Shown here: in pieces, positions 34,450 to 43,827 of the stretch | How positions within the stretch are numbered: position 1 is the stretch's first letter | How the letters are laid out: each line of letters starts with the position of its first letter | Source of the DNA: Dehalococcoidales bacterium | GTDB taxonomy: Bacteria > Chloroflexota > Dehalococcoidia > Dehalococcoidales > UBA3254 | Assembly (NCBI GenBank): GCA_016926695.1 | Contig: JAFGOB010000168.1 | Coordinates: 1-55,841, forward strand | Length of the DNA: 55,841 nt | Direction of reading: 5' to 3' | Program-made: the position numbers and the translations under genes | The notes under the pieces: model-generated | Told to the model about the DNA's origin: nothing | The model's input: only the letters and a program-made list of their open reading frames with translations | Database searches by the model: none

Positions 34450-36120
34450 CTATATAACAGGTGTGGGTATTTGACCTGAAAGTGATTGCCCGGAAGCGGA
34501 ACCGGTACTATCCTGGGCGCCAAGGATAATGGAAAGAACTTTTTGAGAAGGGTTGACATGTGGAGGTTTCAGATGTGCGATATCAGCTCCTTCCGAACGT
34601 CTGACTGCTGTATAGCGGGCAAACGTGCCGGGCGCCAGCAATACTATTTTAACTTCCAGTTTTGCCATGCTATCTGCATCACTGCGTGCCTGTGATCCGG
34701 AAAAGGCTTCGTATTCTTCTTTCATTATTTCCCGGTATACGCTGGTTTCCAAATCTTTGAGGTCTACCCTTATCTCCTCTCTGGGCTCAAGCAATATATT
34801 CAGTACCATTTCTCCAGGTTTTTTAAAGGCCATCCAGTCCTGGTAAGGTACGCCGGTATTCTCAACAGCCTTCCAGATAGATCTTTCATTGAGACGTATA
34901 GAGGCGAAATCCAGCAAATCATCCGCCCTTCTTTCAAAGACCATCTGGGGGATTTTTATATCCAGATTGTTATTCATCAGCGAAGTGATACGTATCATAT
35001 CTCCAACCCGGTAGCGAACAAGCGCTCCTTTATGAAAATTGGTGATTACGATTTCGTAACACTCTCCCGCCCTGACTTCGTCCAGCAATACGGTGGACGG
35101 CTGATAGTGGTGGTCAAGCCGCCATTTCATATGTTCTTTTTCAGTAATGAATTCAAGAAAATTAAGATGCGGAATAAATGTCATAGAACTATAATCCCAG
35201 CATTGTGTGGCGATAATGCCCGCTTCCGTATTGGAGTAGATATCCAGGGGGTAGCGACCCCAGTATTCTTTTATTTTTTCCCTGTATATCGAGCTATCCA
35301 GACCGCTGGTAATGATGCCTTTAATACGCCACAGGTCTTTAGGCAGCATATTACGGTTTGACATGCGGCTCCTGATCATTGCTCTGGTTAAACGTGCCAG
35401 AGCCTTTGGCCGGGACAGAAGAGGCAAAATATCAATGCTGCCTGCCGAGCTGTCAAACTTTTTTCCTACTTCGGCAAGTACCAGAGAAAGTCCGAAAAAG
35501 TAGTCAATTCCGCCCGATAAGGCTTCTTTGAAGGCCAGGCTAATGCGTTCTTCAAAGGGAAGTTGTTCAGCCCTGGACAGTGAAGGATAGTAACGCAACG
35601 GTGTTTGTTCCTGTAGTATGCTGGCAAGCGCACCGGACATATAAGGTCTGGGAGCCACGGTATATATCATATTAGGGCATTTTATAACCGGGGACGGGTC
35701 ACCCCATCTCTCACAGGCGGACATCAGGCCGATACCATAGATTATTTTCCCCAATTGATCTACGAAACCCTGCGACATGGGTATCCACTTACACTTAAAT
35801 TCACCGGATTTTCCTGAAGTATGTACCCACTGGGAAGGTTTTTCGGGAAGTGTATTCTCCCGTTTGTCGGCCAGTTCCGGACAATACGCCGCATAGGTAG
35901 TCAATGGTACTTCCCGTCTGAAATCGCGGACATCAAAAGGCCAGGCTTCCCCCATGATCTTGCGGCCAAGCCTGGATTTATTGAGTGCTTCGATTTGGCC
36001 CTTGAGGAGTCTTTTTTGAATGATCATAAATGTTTCGATATCCAGGTTAACATAGCCACAGCACATCTTCCAGATTTCATCGTACCGGCTTTGAAGTACC
36101 AGGTCTATTGCTCTTGTCAT
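34450..36120 (-). CDS. GH3-like acyl-adenylate-forming enzyme
   Basis: 556 residues. The P-loop-like H-T-S-G-K-S-G-E-F-K-C-K-W-I-P motif (about 107-121) and later acidic and arginine motifs (Y-x-N-T-E-A-G about 294-300; V-R-Y-R-V-G-D-M about 376-383) match the GH3 branch of the adenylate-forming superfamily. Plant GH3 enzymes join auxin or jasmonate to amino acids; bacterial members are largely uncharacterised. The substrate is not predictable. It is transcribed alone on the minus strand, ending 78 bp upstream of the GGDEF gene. Length is normal for GH3 proteins. Confidence 0.82.
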   Translation of the reverse strand: MTRAIDLVLQSRYDEIWKMCCGYVNLDIETFMIIQKRLLKGQIEALNKSRLGRKIMGEAWPFDVRDFRREVPLTTYAAYCPELADKRENTLPEKPSQWVHTSGKSGEFKCKWIPMSQGFVDQLGKIIYGIGLMSACERWGDPSPVIKCPNMIYTVAPRPYMSGALASILQEQTPLRYYPSLSRAEQLPFEERISLAFKEALSGGIDYFFGLSLVLAEVGKKFDSSAGSIDILPLLSRPKALARLTRAMIRSRMSNRNMLPKDLWRIKGIITSGLDSSIYREKIKEYWGRYPLDIYSNTEAGIIATQCWDYSSMTFIPHLNFLEFITEKEHMKWRLDHHYQPSTVLLDEVRAGECYEIVITNFHKGALVRYRVGDMIRITSLMNNNLDIKIPQMVFERRADDLLDFASIRLNERSIWKAVENTGVPYQDWMAFKKPGEMVLNILLEPREEIRVDLKDLETSVYREIMKEEYEAFSGSQARSDADSMAKLEVKIVLLAPGTFARYTAVRRSEGADIAHLKPPHVNPSQKVLSIILGAQDSTGSASGQSLSGQIPTPVI

Positions 36121-36277
36121 TATTCCCCCGGAATACTTACTAATAGCTTCAACGAAAAAGGGTAATGTGGCAGTAAGACCCTATATGATTCCTTTGATCA
36201 TTTAGACTTGAGGAAAGAATGACAGAAAAAGGAGATCTTGAGAAGTTACATATTTCTAGAAGAATGTTCTATCGTAT

Positions 36278-36309
36278 AAAAAAAGGGGGCAGCAAAATCG
36301 CTGTCCCCC
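36278..36309 (-). terminator. Intrinsic terminator after the small regulator pair
   Basis: On the minus strand GGGGGACAGC pairs with GCTGCCCCC (one-base bulge) around a 6-base loop and is followed by seven T residues. It lies about 20 bp after the stop of the gene at 36330. Confidence 0.85.
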
Positions 36310-36329
36310 GAAATAAAAAGGATAGAGGC

Positions 36330-36671
36330 CTACTTACCGGCTGTTCTGGGTTTTCCTCCTGATGCAGAAAGTGTCTGAAGCTTTTGGACCAGTTCATTGA
36401 AAGTACGGTCTTTGGGTTCTTCTCCCAGTTCCATCCCATAGCTGATAAAGAAGTCCAGAAAACGCCGTAAAAGATCTTTCATCCCCTGGGTAAACTCCTG
36501 GAATTCCTCTCTGCTTACATATTGCAGGGAGGAGACTTCCTCTCCGGATTTATCCTGAAGCAGATTATCGATAAGCAGTTCGAGGAACTCAGTCCGACTT
36601 AATTCCCCACGGTTATCGTCTATTTTTTTCAGAAAATCGCCGTTGACAACCAGTATTTTTTTATCAGTCAT
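36330..36671 (-). CDS. Small protein with ribbon-helix-helix-like N-terminus
   Basis: 113 residues from the ATG at 36671, which has GAGGAAAAGAG upstream; the frame extends to 36716 without a binding site. Residues 3-35 (strand K-I-L-V-V-N-G-D, then F-L-K-K-I-D-D, then L-S-R-T-E-F-L-E-L-L-I-D-N-L-L) have the pattern of a CopG-type ribbon-helix-helix DNA-binding domain. The rest (about 45-100) is probably helical and charged, with an alternating aromatic helix near 65-80 that could mediate oligomerisation. It follows a winged-helix gene by 82 bp and ends at a terminator. Likely a transcription regulator; target unknown. Confidence 0.7.
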   Translation of the reverse strand: MTDKKILVVNGDFLKKIDDNRGELSRTEFLELLIDNLLQDKSGEEVSSLQYVSREEFQEFTQGMKDLLRRFLDFFISYGMELGEEPKDRTFNELVQKLQTLSASGGKPRTAGK

Positions 36672-36753
36672 CTCTTTTCCTCTGTGAAATACATTTTTGA
36701 TAATCTCAATAATCAAATTGAAGAACGTTGCTAACCGGGGAAACTATGTATCA

Positions 36754-37032
36754 TTATAGCTCGAAATCATCAAGACCGAGCATCTCTTTAACACTGGAAA
36801 GAAGCCTCAACAATTTCTGCCCCTTTTCCGTAACACGGTAATAAACACAGGGATTTCCGATTTTAATAGTATCGATAAAGCCCTCGCTGACCAGATAACC
36901 CAGATATTTCTGAATCTGTCTGTAGCTCATGTTCACGCTGTACATGATCTCGGTTTTGCCGGCGCCGTTTTCGCCGACTTTAAGCATTTCAGCTATAATT
37001 TCAATATCGGAACGTCTTCTGTTTACTCTCAA
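36754..37032 (-). CDS. Winged-helix DNA-binding protein (HTH_45-like)
   Basis: 92 residues from a TTG start at 37032, with AGGTGA a few bases upstream. The pattern R-R-S-D-I-E-I-I-A-E-M-L, then G-x-G-K-T-E-I-M-Y-x-x-N-M-S-Y-R-Q-I-Q-K-Y-L, then the wing Y-Y-R-V-T-E-K-G, is that of the winged-helix family common in archaea (HTH_45, PF14947). It is probably a small dimeric regulator. It is first of a two-gene unit with the ribbon-helix-helix candidate and divergent from the SDR gene 196 bp away, which it could control (inference). Confidence 0.8.
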   Translation of the reverse strand: MRVNRRRSDIEIIAEMLKVGENGAGKTEIMYSVNMSYRQIQKYLGYLVSEGFIDTIKIGNPCVYYRVTEKGQKLLRLLSSVKEMLGLDDFEL

Positions 37033-37228
37033 GCTTCACCTTCCAGCTTACAGGGTAATACTATAGTACCGGATTCCAGGTTTTGTCAAGTTTTTCATTT
37101 TTCCGCCTTCAAAAATGGTATTAAGAAAGTGCATATGCTAGAATAAAGTTAGTTTCAAACGTGTATTTCACCTTTTTGTTCAGTCATAAAATACAGGCGT
37201 ATGATTATTTTAATAAAGGAGATACGAA

Positions 37229-37966
37229 ATGGCACTGAATGGAAAAGTAGCACTTGTTACCGGGGCCAGGCAAGGGCTGGGCAGAGCAATCGCTCTGGGG
37301 CTGGCGAATGCCGGGGCCGATATAATGGTGGCTGACCGTGTACTTGAAGACGGCAAACTGGCTAATGTAGCCAAGGAAATACAGGCGCTGGGCAGGCGTG
37401 CTGTAACGTCTGGCGGAGATATTTCGGTTGAAGCGGATGTGGAAGCCATGGTAAATAAAGCCACCAGTGAACTGGGTAAAGTGGATATCCTGGTGAACAA
37501 TGCCGGAGTTACAGCACAGGACAGATTCGTGGATATGCCGCTCAGGCGATGGAATTTGATTATCAATGTTAACCTCAACGGTTCGGCTTTCTGCGCTCAT
37601 GCCGTTTTGCCGCAAATGATTGAGAGAAACAGCGGTATTATTATAAATATGTCATCTATTCTGGCGTTGAGGGTTCAGTATAGTGTACCTTACGGCGCCA
37701 CAAAAGCGGCTATAGAAAGGTTCACCACCGGTATGGCACGTGAACTGCGCAAGACCAATGTTTCTGTTACAGCGATGCGTCCTTATTTTGTAAAGACTGA
37801 AGTAGTCTCCGACTTCCTTGACGGACGTTCAGATATGAGTGATTGGGAAGAACCGGCAATGTGGGGTAAATATTGCTCCATGATTGCCGCAGCGGATCCA
37901 GCTACCACTACAGGAAAAATCTTCGATCAGGCCCTTTGCAAAGAAACGTTTGGAGAATGGAAATAA
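37229..37966 (+). CDS. Short-chain dehydrogenase/reductase (FabG-like)
   Basis: 245 residues, classical SDR length. Cofactor motif T-G-A-R-Q-G-L-G (11-18), structural N-N-A-G (90-93) and catalytic S142, Y155, K159 are all in place, with N114 in V-N-L. It is probably an NAD(P)-dependent 3-oxoacyl or alcohol dehydrogenase; the substrate cannot be read. AAAGGAG lies upstream of the ATG. It is a single gene ending at a strong terminator, divergent from the winged-helix gene. Confidence 0.9.
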   Translation: MALNGKVALVTGARQGLGRAIALGLANAGADIMVADRVLEDGKLANVAKEIQALGRRAVTSGGDISVEADVEAMVNKATSELGKVDILVNNAGVTAQDRFVDMPLRRWNLIINVNLNGSAFCAHAVLPQMIERNSGIIINMSSILALRVQYSVPYGATKAAIERFTTGMARELRKTNVSVTAMRPYFVKTEVVSDFLDGRSDMSDWEEPAMWGKYCSMIAAADPATTTGKIFDQALCKETFGEWK

Positions 37967-37999
37967 TACCGGCCTGATTTGTTAGAAGTCGTTATGATT

Positions 38000-38029
38000 A
38001 AAGGAGGGATGACAACATCCCTCCTTTTT
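38000..38029 (+). terminator. Intrinsic terminator after the SDR gene
   Basis: AAAGGAGGGATG pairs perfectly with CATCCCTCCTTT around an ACAA loop (12 bp), and the T stretch runs to 38029. It lies 33 bp after the SDR stop codon. Confidence 0.92.
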
Positions 38030-38178
38030 GATATATACAAGTGCAGTGAACACGGTAGAAAAATGGTTTGAAATAAAAAACCAACAATATTACAATAGGG
38101 TTAATTTACCTCCGGCCCATGGCTTATAAGCCATTAATATAAGAAGGAAAGGTTAGCTTTCTTGACGGTAACAATACT

Positions 38179-38964
38179 ATGAAACGTGATATTCTCCCCA
38201 AAATATCAAATACCATAAAAAAATCCGCCAAACCGGTCATAGTAGGTGAATATGAGATAGAACTGAAAAGCCGGAAAATCAAGTATGTGCTCAAACGAAG
38301 TCAAAAAGCCAGGCTGGTATGGTTAAAAATCGGGCAGGGAAAGGGATTAAGCGTTACAGTTCCGGCCTCTTACGACCTGGCTAATCTGAACAGCTATCTT
38401 GCCGAACGCACAGACTGGATATTGCATAACCTGGATAAATTCAGTGCCGCTCCCGAGCAGCCTGACGCAGAAAAAAAGGCTATGCCGGATAAAATATCAT
38501 ATCTGGGTAAATGCTATATTCTCAAGAAAAACAACAGGATGAGGGGATTTACCGCAGTTTCTCAGGACAATTCTATATTAAGCTTCAATCTTTGTACTTC
38601 CTTTGACAGCTCTAACAAGGAAGGTTTGAAAAAGTGGTTAAAAGACCAGGCCAGAGGGATAATCAACGAAAAGGTTAAATTATTCGGTCGAAAACTAAAA
38701 GTAACTTATTACAATATATATATCAAAGATCAAAAGTCGATATGGGGCAGTTGCTCTAACAGAAAAAATCTCAGCTTTAACTGGCGGCTGATCATGGTGC
38801 CGGAAAATGTCATTGATTATGTCGTTATCCATGAGTTATGTCATCTAAAGGAAATGAACCATTCCAGGTCGTTCTGGAAACAGGTGGCGGAATACTGCCC
38901 GAAATGGCGGTTGCACCGCAAATGGCTGAATGAGCACTGTAATGAGCTTAGAAAGATATTATAG
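38179..38964 (+). CDS. YgjP-like zinc metallopeptidase (DUF45)
   Basis: 261 residues. The C-terminal half carries H218-E-L-C-H222 and the third ligand H228 in V-I-H-E-L-C-H-L-K-E-M-N-H-S-R-S-F-W, plus W-G-S-C-S upstream, the signature of the YgjP/WLM-related M48 peptidase family (DUF45). It is cytoplasmic with no signal peptide. The family's physiological role is not well known; members are often linked to DNA-protein crosslink repair or to restriction systems, with no such neighbour here. The start has only a weak upstream purine stretch, and an internal start is possible. Confidence 0.85.
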   Translation: MKRDILPKISNTIKKSAKPVIVGEYEIELKSRKIKYVLKRSQKARLVWLKIGQGKGLSVTVPASYDLANLNSYLAERTDWILHNLDKFSAAPEQPDAEKKAMPDKISYLGKCYILKKNNRMRGFTAVSQDNSILSFNLCTSFDSSNKEGLKKWLKDQARGIINEKVKLFGRKLKVTYYNIYIKDQKSIWGSCSNRKNLSFNWRLIMVPENVIDYVVIHELCHLKEMNHSRSFWKQVAEYCPKWRLHRKWLNEHCNELRKIL

Positions 38965-39036
38965 GGAAAGTATACTTATTCGCACCGGTTGATAAAAACT
39001 GTCTGCTGGTGGTCTATGTTAAGAAAGAGCATGAGT

Positions 39037-39588
39037 CTACAATGCTTCTATTTCGATATACTGACGTCCGATATCTTCAAGATACCGTGCATCCGATGTT
39101 TTAATAACGGGTATTTCTTTTTCCTCTGATATCCAGCCGGCCATGGGGAAATTTCCACGCGAGCTTGCGCCTTCGACTGCGTCTATTCCAATATTCCTGA
39201 TCTGATTCATGTCCAGTGGATGATAATAACCCGGATGCGCCATGATCAAGAACCATTCTTTACCCTTAAAAAAGGGAATGCGCCTGCGATAACGATCGGG
39301 AATGTAAAGTTGAAGATAGTGCTGGTGACCGTAGTCAACCTCCGAACCGGGCAAGATAATCAGGTCGTCACTGCGGAAATGGTCCATTATTTCCAGTGCA
39401 GTCACCCAGCCGTGATTGAAATTATTAAATTCCGTTATGGCTACGCCGTTCAGGCCCGCTTTTTTTACAGCGCCGGCGATAGCCCCGGCAACGTCTTTAT
39501 TGATGTTACCGATTCCTTTAATGCCCATGCTCTGTTTTAAAGCCAGTATGGGATGAGTATGCAGGTCCATTTTTATCATTCTGCTCAT
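39037..39588 (-). CDS. PHP-domain protein
   Basis: 183 residues. The N-terminal D-L-H-T-H (residues 8-12) and the later A-H-P-G-Y-Y and I-K-T-S-D-A-R stretches match the metal-binding motifs of the PHP superfamily (polymerase and histidinol phosphatase). It is shorter than typical PHP phosphatases (about 220-280), so some metal-site residues may be absent. Likely a phosphoesterase; substrate unknown. It is a single gene, convergent with the metallopeptidase gene. Confidence 0.82.
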   Translation of the reverse strand: MSRMIKMDLHTHPILALKQSMGIKGIGNINKDVAGAIAGAVKKAGLNGVAITEFNNFNHGWVTALEIMDHFRSDDLIILPGSEVDYGHQHYLQLYIPDRYRRRIPFFKGKEWFLIMAHPGYYHPLDMNQIRNIGIDAVEGASSRGNFPMAGWISEEKEIPVIKTSDARYLEDIGRQYIEIEAL

Positions 39589-39710
39589 TATGACATTATA
39601 ATATACCGGCCAAATGCAAACAATCGGTCATGAACGCAATAACTTATGTACAGCAGGCACTCTACAGACTCTCAGTTCCCAATTGACGGATGGGATGGTA
39701 TTATTAACAT

Positions 39711-40604
39711 ATGAACAGGCTTGTTTTTGATCCGCAAAGATCCGGTAAAAAAATGAAAATAGTGTGTTTTATATCCGGATCAGGAACCAACTACCGGGAA
39801 ATAGTCGCCCGTGATCCCGCTCATCATTACCTTGTTTTCACCAACCGTCCGGGCTGTGCAGGGACAGAAATCGCCAGGAGTTACAACCACGATGTAATCG
39901 AGTTAAGCCACGTTCCTTATTTAAAGTCGGCCAGAGAAAAGTACGGACCGGGGAAAATACCCAGAAATTGTCCCGAAAGGGTAAACTACGAACGTGATAC
40001 GGTAGAGATGATTGAAAAGAAGCTGGGCGGGCAACCCGACCTCGTCTGTCTGGCGGGTTACGATCTATGGTTTACGGACTGGACAATAGAGAGGTATTTC
40101 CCCAGGGTACTTAACGTCCATCCGGGAGATACGACTCGGGGATATGACGGACTGCACTGGGTCCCGGCGGCAAAGGCTATCATTGCAGGTGATCAGCAAA
40201 TAAGGTCGACCCTTTTTATAGCAGATAAAAGTGAAGACCAGGGACCTGTACTGGCACAGTCAGCTCCGGTTAATATTGATCAGGCGCTGGAAGCAGCCGA
40301 CGGTGAAAACGGCACCAGTCTGTCAGACGGTTTGGAGTTGATTAAAAAGTTTATAAAAGAAAACAATGTCGGTTCCTATCCTGATTTTAAAGCCGGCTCA
40401 CCAGAAGATATACAGTCAGTTATGTCGGCTGTTTGCGGCAGTCTGCAAGATACTCTTAAAGTCCGGGGAGACTGGCAAATATACCCGCTGGCGGTGCATG
40501 ACCTCATAGCCAGGGGAAGAGTGGGGATAGAAGGACGAACAATACTCGTGGACGGGCGGCGTATGCCGGTACACGGTTACAGACCGGATGAAAATACTGA
40601 ATAA
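39711..40604 (+). CDS. Formyltransferase-like protein
   Basis: 297 residues. The start of the conserved part, M-K-I-V-C-F-I-S-G-S-G-T-N (from residue 15), and the L-N-V-H-P-G-D-T motif near 137 match the PurN/Fmt formyltransferase fold, with the His of the catalytic Asn-His-Asp set visible in this motif. An ATG at 39753 could be the true start. The C-terminal 90 residues are not typical of PurN. It overlaps the next gene by 17 bases. I would not assign purine synthesis without a closer comparison. Confidence 0.75.
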   Translation: MNRLVFDPQRSGKKMKIVCFISGSGTNYREIVARDPAHHYLVFTNRPGCAGTEIARSYNHDVIELSHVPYLKSAREKYGPGKIPRNCPERVNYERDTVEMIEKKLGGQPDLVCLAGYDLWFTDWTIERYFPRVLNVHPGDTTRGYDGLHWVPAAKAIIAGDQQIRSTLFIADKSEDQGPVLAQSAPVNIDQALEAADGENGTSLSDGLELIKKFIKENNVGSYPDFKAGSPEDIQSVMSAVCGSLQDTLKVRGDWQIYPLAVHDLIARGRVGIEGRTILVDGRRMPVHGYRPDENTE

Positions 40605-41478
40605 AATGGGTTTTTTAAGAGGATTTTTACTGGGACTACTGGCAGCGCTTCTATGTTTTTTCCTTCTGGTTTTTATTTTTGTCCTGACCGTAAAATCAAC
40701 CCTTATGAATGCTGACTTCATGGTTGATGAATCACAGAAAATAGATATCTCGGTTGCCGTCAGCGAGTACCTTATCGACCAGATGTCTATTGACGATACC
40801 ATTATTCTGGCTATCAAACGCAGCACGGTTGAACTTGAACCCTGGATAAGACAGCAATTGGACATGGCTATCTATTCATGTTATGACTACTGCCTCGGTA
40901 AAACCGACAGTCTCGAATTGGTCCTTGATCTTGACATGTTCAAAACCGGGCTGTCAGACAATCTTGAAAAGGTATACTCCCAGTTTCCCCCTTCCGATTA
41001 CCTTGAACTCCCGGAAGCGGACCGGGAAAGTTTCCTCTACAAGGTCAAGCAGGATGTGATGGATATCCTGCCTTCCAGGCTGGTAATAACAGAAATAGAC
41101 CTTGGCGACGATATCATGGAATCGCTTGACAGTATGAAGTCGATTGCGTCTCTGATCACGACCTCTTTCCGGTTGTCCCTGGTAATCATGGCGGTAGCGT
41201 TACTATTGTTAATACTGATCTTACGCAGTAGAAAAACCTTAATGCGTTCTTTCGGCATAGTATTGATACTGGACGGACTGTTGACTTTTTCTGCGCTGAT
41301 GATATTTCAAAACGTTTACCTGTCGGATTTATATCCACAGGACACGATTCCGGAGTTGCAGGTCTGGATTCCCCTGGTGATAAAGGATGCGCTGTATCCC
41401 GCTTTTGTTGCCGGAGCAGTGCTTCTGTTATTGGGGATTCCGGCCATGGCCGGCTCTTTTCTGACAGGCCGTAAATAG
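40588..41478 (+). CDS. Membrane protein of unknown function
   Basis: 296 residues (ATG 40588) or 290 (ATG 40606). One N-terminal helix (about 10-35) is followed by a 150-residue acidic, mostly helical soluble region and then three helices (about 200-217, 225-245, 268-288). The soluble part therefore lies on the far side of the membrane. I do not recognise the family; the layout resembles other four-helix proteins with a large outside loop. The 17-base overlap with the formyltransferase-like gene suggests translational coupling. Confidence 0.75.
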   Translation: MKILNKMGFLRGFLLGLLAALLCFFLLVFIFVLTVKSTLMNADFMVDESQKIDISVAVSEYLIDQMSIDDTIILAIKRSTVELEPWIRQQLDMAIYSCYDYCLGKTDSLELVLDLDMFKTGLSDNLEKVYSQFPPSDYLELPEADRESFLYKVKQDVMDILPSRLVITEIDLGDDIMESLDSMKSIASLITTSFRLSLVIMAVALLLLILILRSRKTLMRSFGIVLILDGLLTFSALMIFQNVYLSDLYPQDTIPELQVWIPLVIKDALYPAFVAGAVLLLLGIPAMAGSFLTGRK

Positions 41479-41498
41479 ACAGGCTTATTTTCGGCAAT

Positions 41499-41888
41499 TC
41501 AGGATAACCGGGCTTTGACCAGTAATTTCAGACCTTTCTGTCCGACTACTGTCACTTCGGTTCCTGTCTCAATGTCACCGTTCTCAGCTTCGGCTTCCCA
41601 GAGTTCGCCTTTGATGTTAACAAATCCCCCGGGGTTCAGGTGCCTTGTCACTATTCCGGTTACTCCGATCATGTCGGTATAACCGGGCAGAGCCGTCTTT
41701 CTTAAAATGCGGCTGCCTGTCCTGAATACAAAAAAAGCATAGACCGCGAAAGCTATCATGATGATCGCTATACCCCAGGGAGGAATATTGACGCCAAGCC
41801 TGGGCAGACCCCATATAGCTGCTGAAGCTATCAGGGTTTCCCAGACGATATTAGAAAAAATGGCGAATATCAAACGTGATTTATTCAT
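41499..41888 (-). CDS. NfeD-like membrane protein
   Basis: 129 residues. Two hydrophobic segments (about 7-28, 36-55) are followed by an OB-fold domain (about 70-125) with G-V-T-G-x-V, V-N-I-K-G-E-L-W-E-A and G-T-E-V-T-V-V, the pattern of the NfeD C-terminal domain. Such proteins usually accompany a stomatin/SPFH partner, but none is adjacent here. It is convergent with the membrane protein gene, which ends 20 bp away. Confidence 0.85.
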   Translation of the reverse strand: MNKSRLIFAIFSNIVWETLIASAAIWGLPRLGVNIPPWGIAIIMIAFAVYAFFVFRTGSRILRKTALPGYTDMIGVTGIVTRHLNPGGFVNIKGELWEAEAENGDIETGTEVTVVGQKGLKLLVKARLS

Positions 41889-42053
41889 AGGTCGCTTTAA
41901 TTATAGCAGGAATCAGGAGAAGGAAAATGCCAATGTTAACGGCAGGGCCTCTCCTGTGATAAATATCGTAGAACATCCACACAACAGGGCATCTCGTGTT
42001 GCGCCTGTCTGAATATGAATGTTATAATTGGCTGGAAGTGTGAGAGGTAAAGC

Positions 42054-42344
42054 ATGAAACTTAGCCGGGAAGAAGTACTGCACATTGCCGCCCTTGCCAA
42101 GGTTGGAGTCACTGAAGCAGATGTAGAGAAAATGAGGGAGCAGCTTTCCAATATACTCGAGAATTTCGGAATATTGCAGAAGCTTAATACGGATAATATA
42201 CAGCCTACCGCTCAGTCCGTGGCCTTGCAGAATGTGATAATGTCTGATGAAGTAAGCCCTTCTTTGTCTTCTGAAGAAGTCCTCTCAAACGCTCCGCAAA
42301 GAGAAGACGATTTCTTCAGGATTAAAATAGTCCTGGAAGACTAG
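42054..42344 (+). CDS. gatC: Aspartyl/glutamyl-tRNA amidotransferase subunit C
   Basis: 96 residues, normal length. GatC stabilises the GatCAB complex that amidates misacylated Glu-tRNA(Gln) or Asp-tRNA(Asn). The N-terminal L-S-R-E-E-V-L-H-I-A-x-L-A-K-V and the loop Q-P-T-A-Q-S are typical. gatA begins 22 bp later. gatB is not in this window. Confidence 0.92.
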   Translation: MKLSREEVLHIAALAKVGVTEADVEKMREQLSNILENFGILQKLNTDNIQPTAQSVALQNVIMSDEVSPSLSSEEVLSNAPQREDDFFRIKIVLED

Positions 42345-42366
42345 ACCATGAGAAGAAGGGTATAAT

Positions 42367-43827
42367 TTGACGATACAAGATCATCTGACCATCCGGGAAG
42401 CCCACCACTTGCTTATATCAAGGAAAATATCTTCCGTTGAGTTAACGCGTTCAATGCTCGATCGTGTCAAGCAGGTAGAGCCCAAAATACAGGCCCTTGT
42501 CAGTATATTTGAAGAGAGAGCACTGGACCAGGCCCGTAAAGCGGATGAACTGATACAAGACGGCAAGGCGGGCGTACTTACGGGTATTCCAGTAATTATT
42601 AAAGACAACATGTGTACCCTCGGAGCAAGGACAACCTGCTCCTCGAAGATGCTGGAAAACTTCGTCCCGCCCTATAATGCCACTGTGATAGAAAAGCTGA
42701 ACGGCAGCGGGATGGTCATGATCGGTAAAGCCAATATGGATGAATTCGCCATGGGATCATCGACCGAAAACTCAGCTTTTTTTGCAACTCGTAATCCCTG
42801 GGATGTTTCCTGTGTTCCGGGGGGAAGCAGCGGCGGATCGGCAGCGGCGGTGGCAGCGGGAGAAGCCATTTATGCCCTTGGTTCCGATACGGGCGGCAGC
42901 ATACGGCAACCGGCGGGTTTTTGCAGTGTTACGGGGATGAAACCAACCTACGGCCGTGTCAGCCGTTATGGACTGGTAGCGTTTGCCAGTTCGCTGGACC
43001 AGATCGGACCGCTTACCAGCGATGCCGCCGATTGCGCACTGGTAATGAACTGCATCTCCGGGTATGACAAACGTGATTCCACATCCGTCCCGATTGACGT
43101 ACCTGACTATTCACGCTGTCTTGATACGAAGCTTAAAGGACTACGCATCGGCATCCCCCGGGAGTATTTCGTCGAGGGAATGCAGAGTGAAGTTAAATCG
43201 GCTATTGAAGCCGCCATAAAAGTCGTTGAGAACCTGGGGGCATCCATCACCCGGGAAGTATCTCTGCCCAGCACTCCCTATGCCCTGGCTGTTTATTATA
43301 TCATCGCCCCTTCAGAAGCTTCCGCCAATCTGGCCCGTTATGACGGGGTTAAATACGGGTTTTCTTTCAGCGATGCCGCAAATATGTGGGATGCGATGGA
43401 AAAAACACGCCAGTACGGATTCGGCCCGGAGGTCAAGCGCCGTATAATGCTCGGCACCTATGCCCTGTCAGCCGGCTACTATGACGCCTACTATCTTAAA
43501 GCGCAAAAGGTGCGTACTTTAATCAGGCAGGAATTCGACCACGCTTTCGAAAAATATGATGCGCTGATTACACCCACGTCTCCTACTCTACCTTTCCATA
43601 TTGGTGAGAAGATGGACGATCCGGTGCAAATGTACCTCAGCGATGTCTGTACTCTGCCGATAAATATAGCCGGCATTCCGGCCATTTCCATACCTTCCGG
43701 ATTTGCGCGCGGTCTGCCGATCGGAATGCAAATCATAGGCAAACCTTTCGCTGAAGAAACGATCCTGAAGATAGCATACGCTTTCCAGCAGGCGACCGAC
43801 TGGCACAAACAGCGGCCGCCGGTATAA
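42367..43827 (+). CDS. gatA: Aspartyl/glutamyl-tRNA amidotransferase subunit A
   Basis: 486 residues, starting at a TTG (42367) with AGAAGGG upstream. GatA is the glutaminase of the GatCAB complex and belongs to the amidase signature family. The Ser-cisSer-Lys triad is visible as K79, S154 and S178 within [13 protein letters not shown] and G-S-D-T-G-G-S-I-R, at the usual numbering. It forms an operon with gatC. Confidence 0.95.
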   Translation: MTIQDHLTIREAHHLLISRKISSVELTRSMLDRVKQVEPKIQALVSIFEERALDQARKADELIQDGKAGVLTGIPVIIKDNMCTLGARTTCSSKMLENFVPPYNATVIEKLNGSGMVMIGKANMDEFAMGSSTENSAFFATRNPWDVSCVPGGSSGGSAAAVAAGEAIYALGSDTGGSIRQPAGFCSVTGMKPTYGRVSRYGLVAFASSLDQIGPLTSDAADCALVMNCISGYDKRDSTSVPIDVPDYSRCLDTKLKGLRIGIPREYFVEGMQSEVKSAIEAAIKVVENLGASITREVSLPSTPYALAVYYIIAPSEASANLARYDGVKYGFSFSDAANMWDAMEKTRQYGFGPEVKRRIMLGTYALSAGYYDAYYLKAQKVRTLIRQEFDHAFEKYDALITPTSPTLPFHIGEKMDDPVQMYLSDVCTLPINIAGIPAISIPSGFARGLPIGMQIIGKPFAEETILKIAYAFQQATDWHKQRPPV

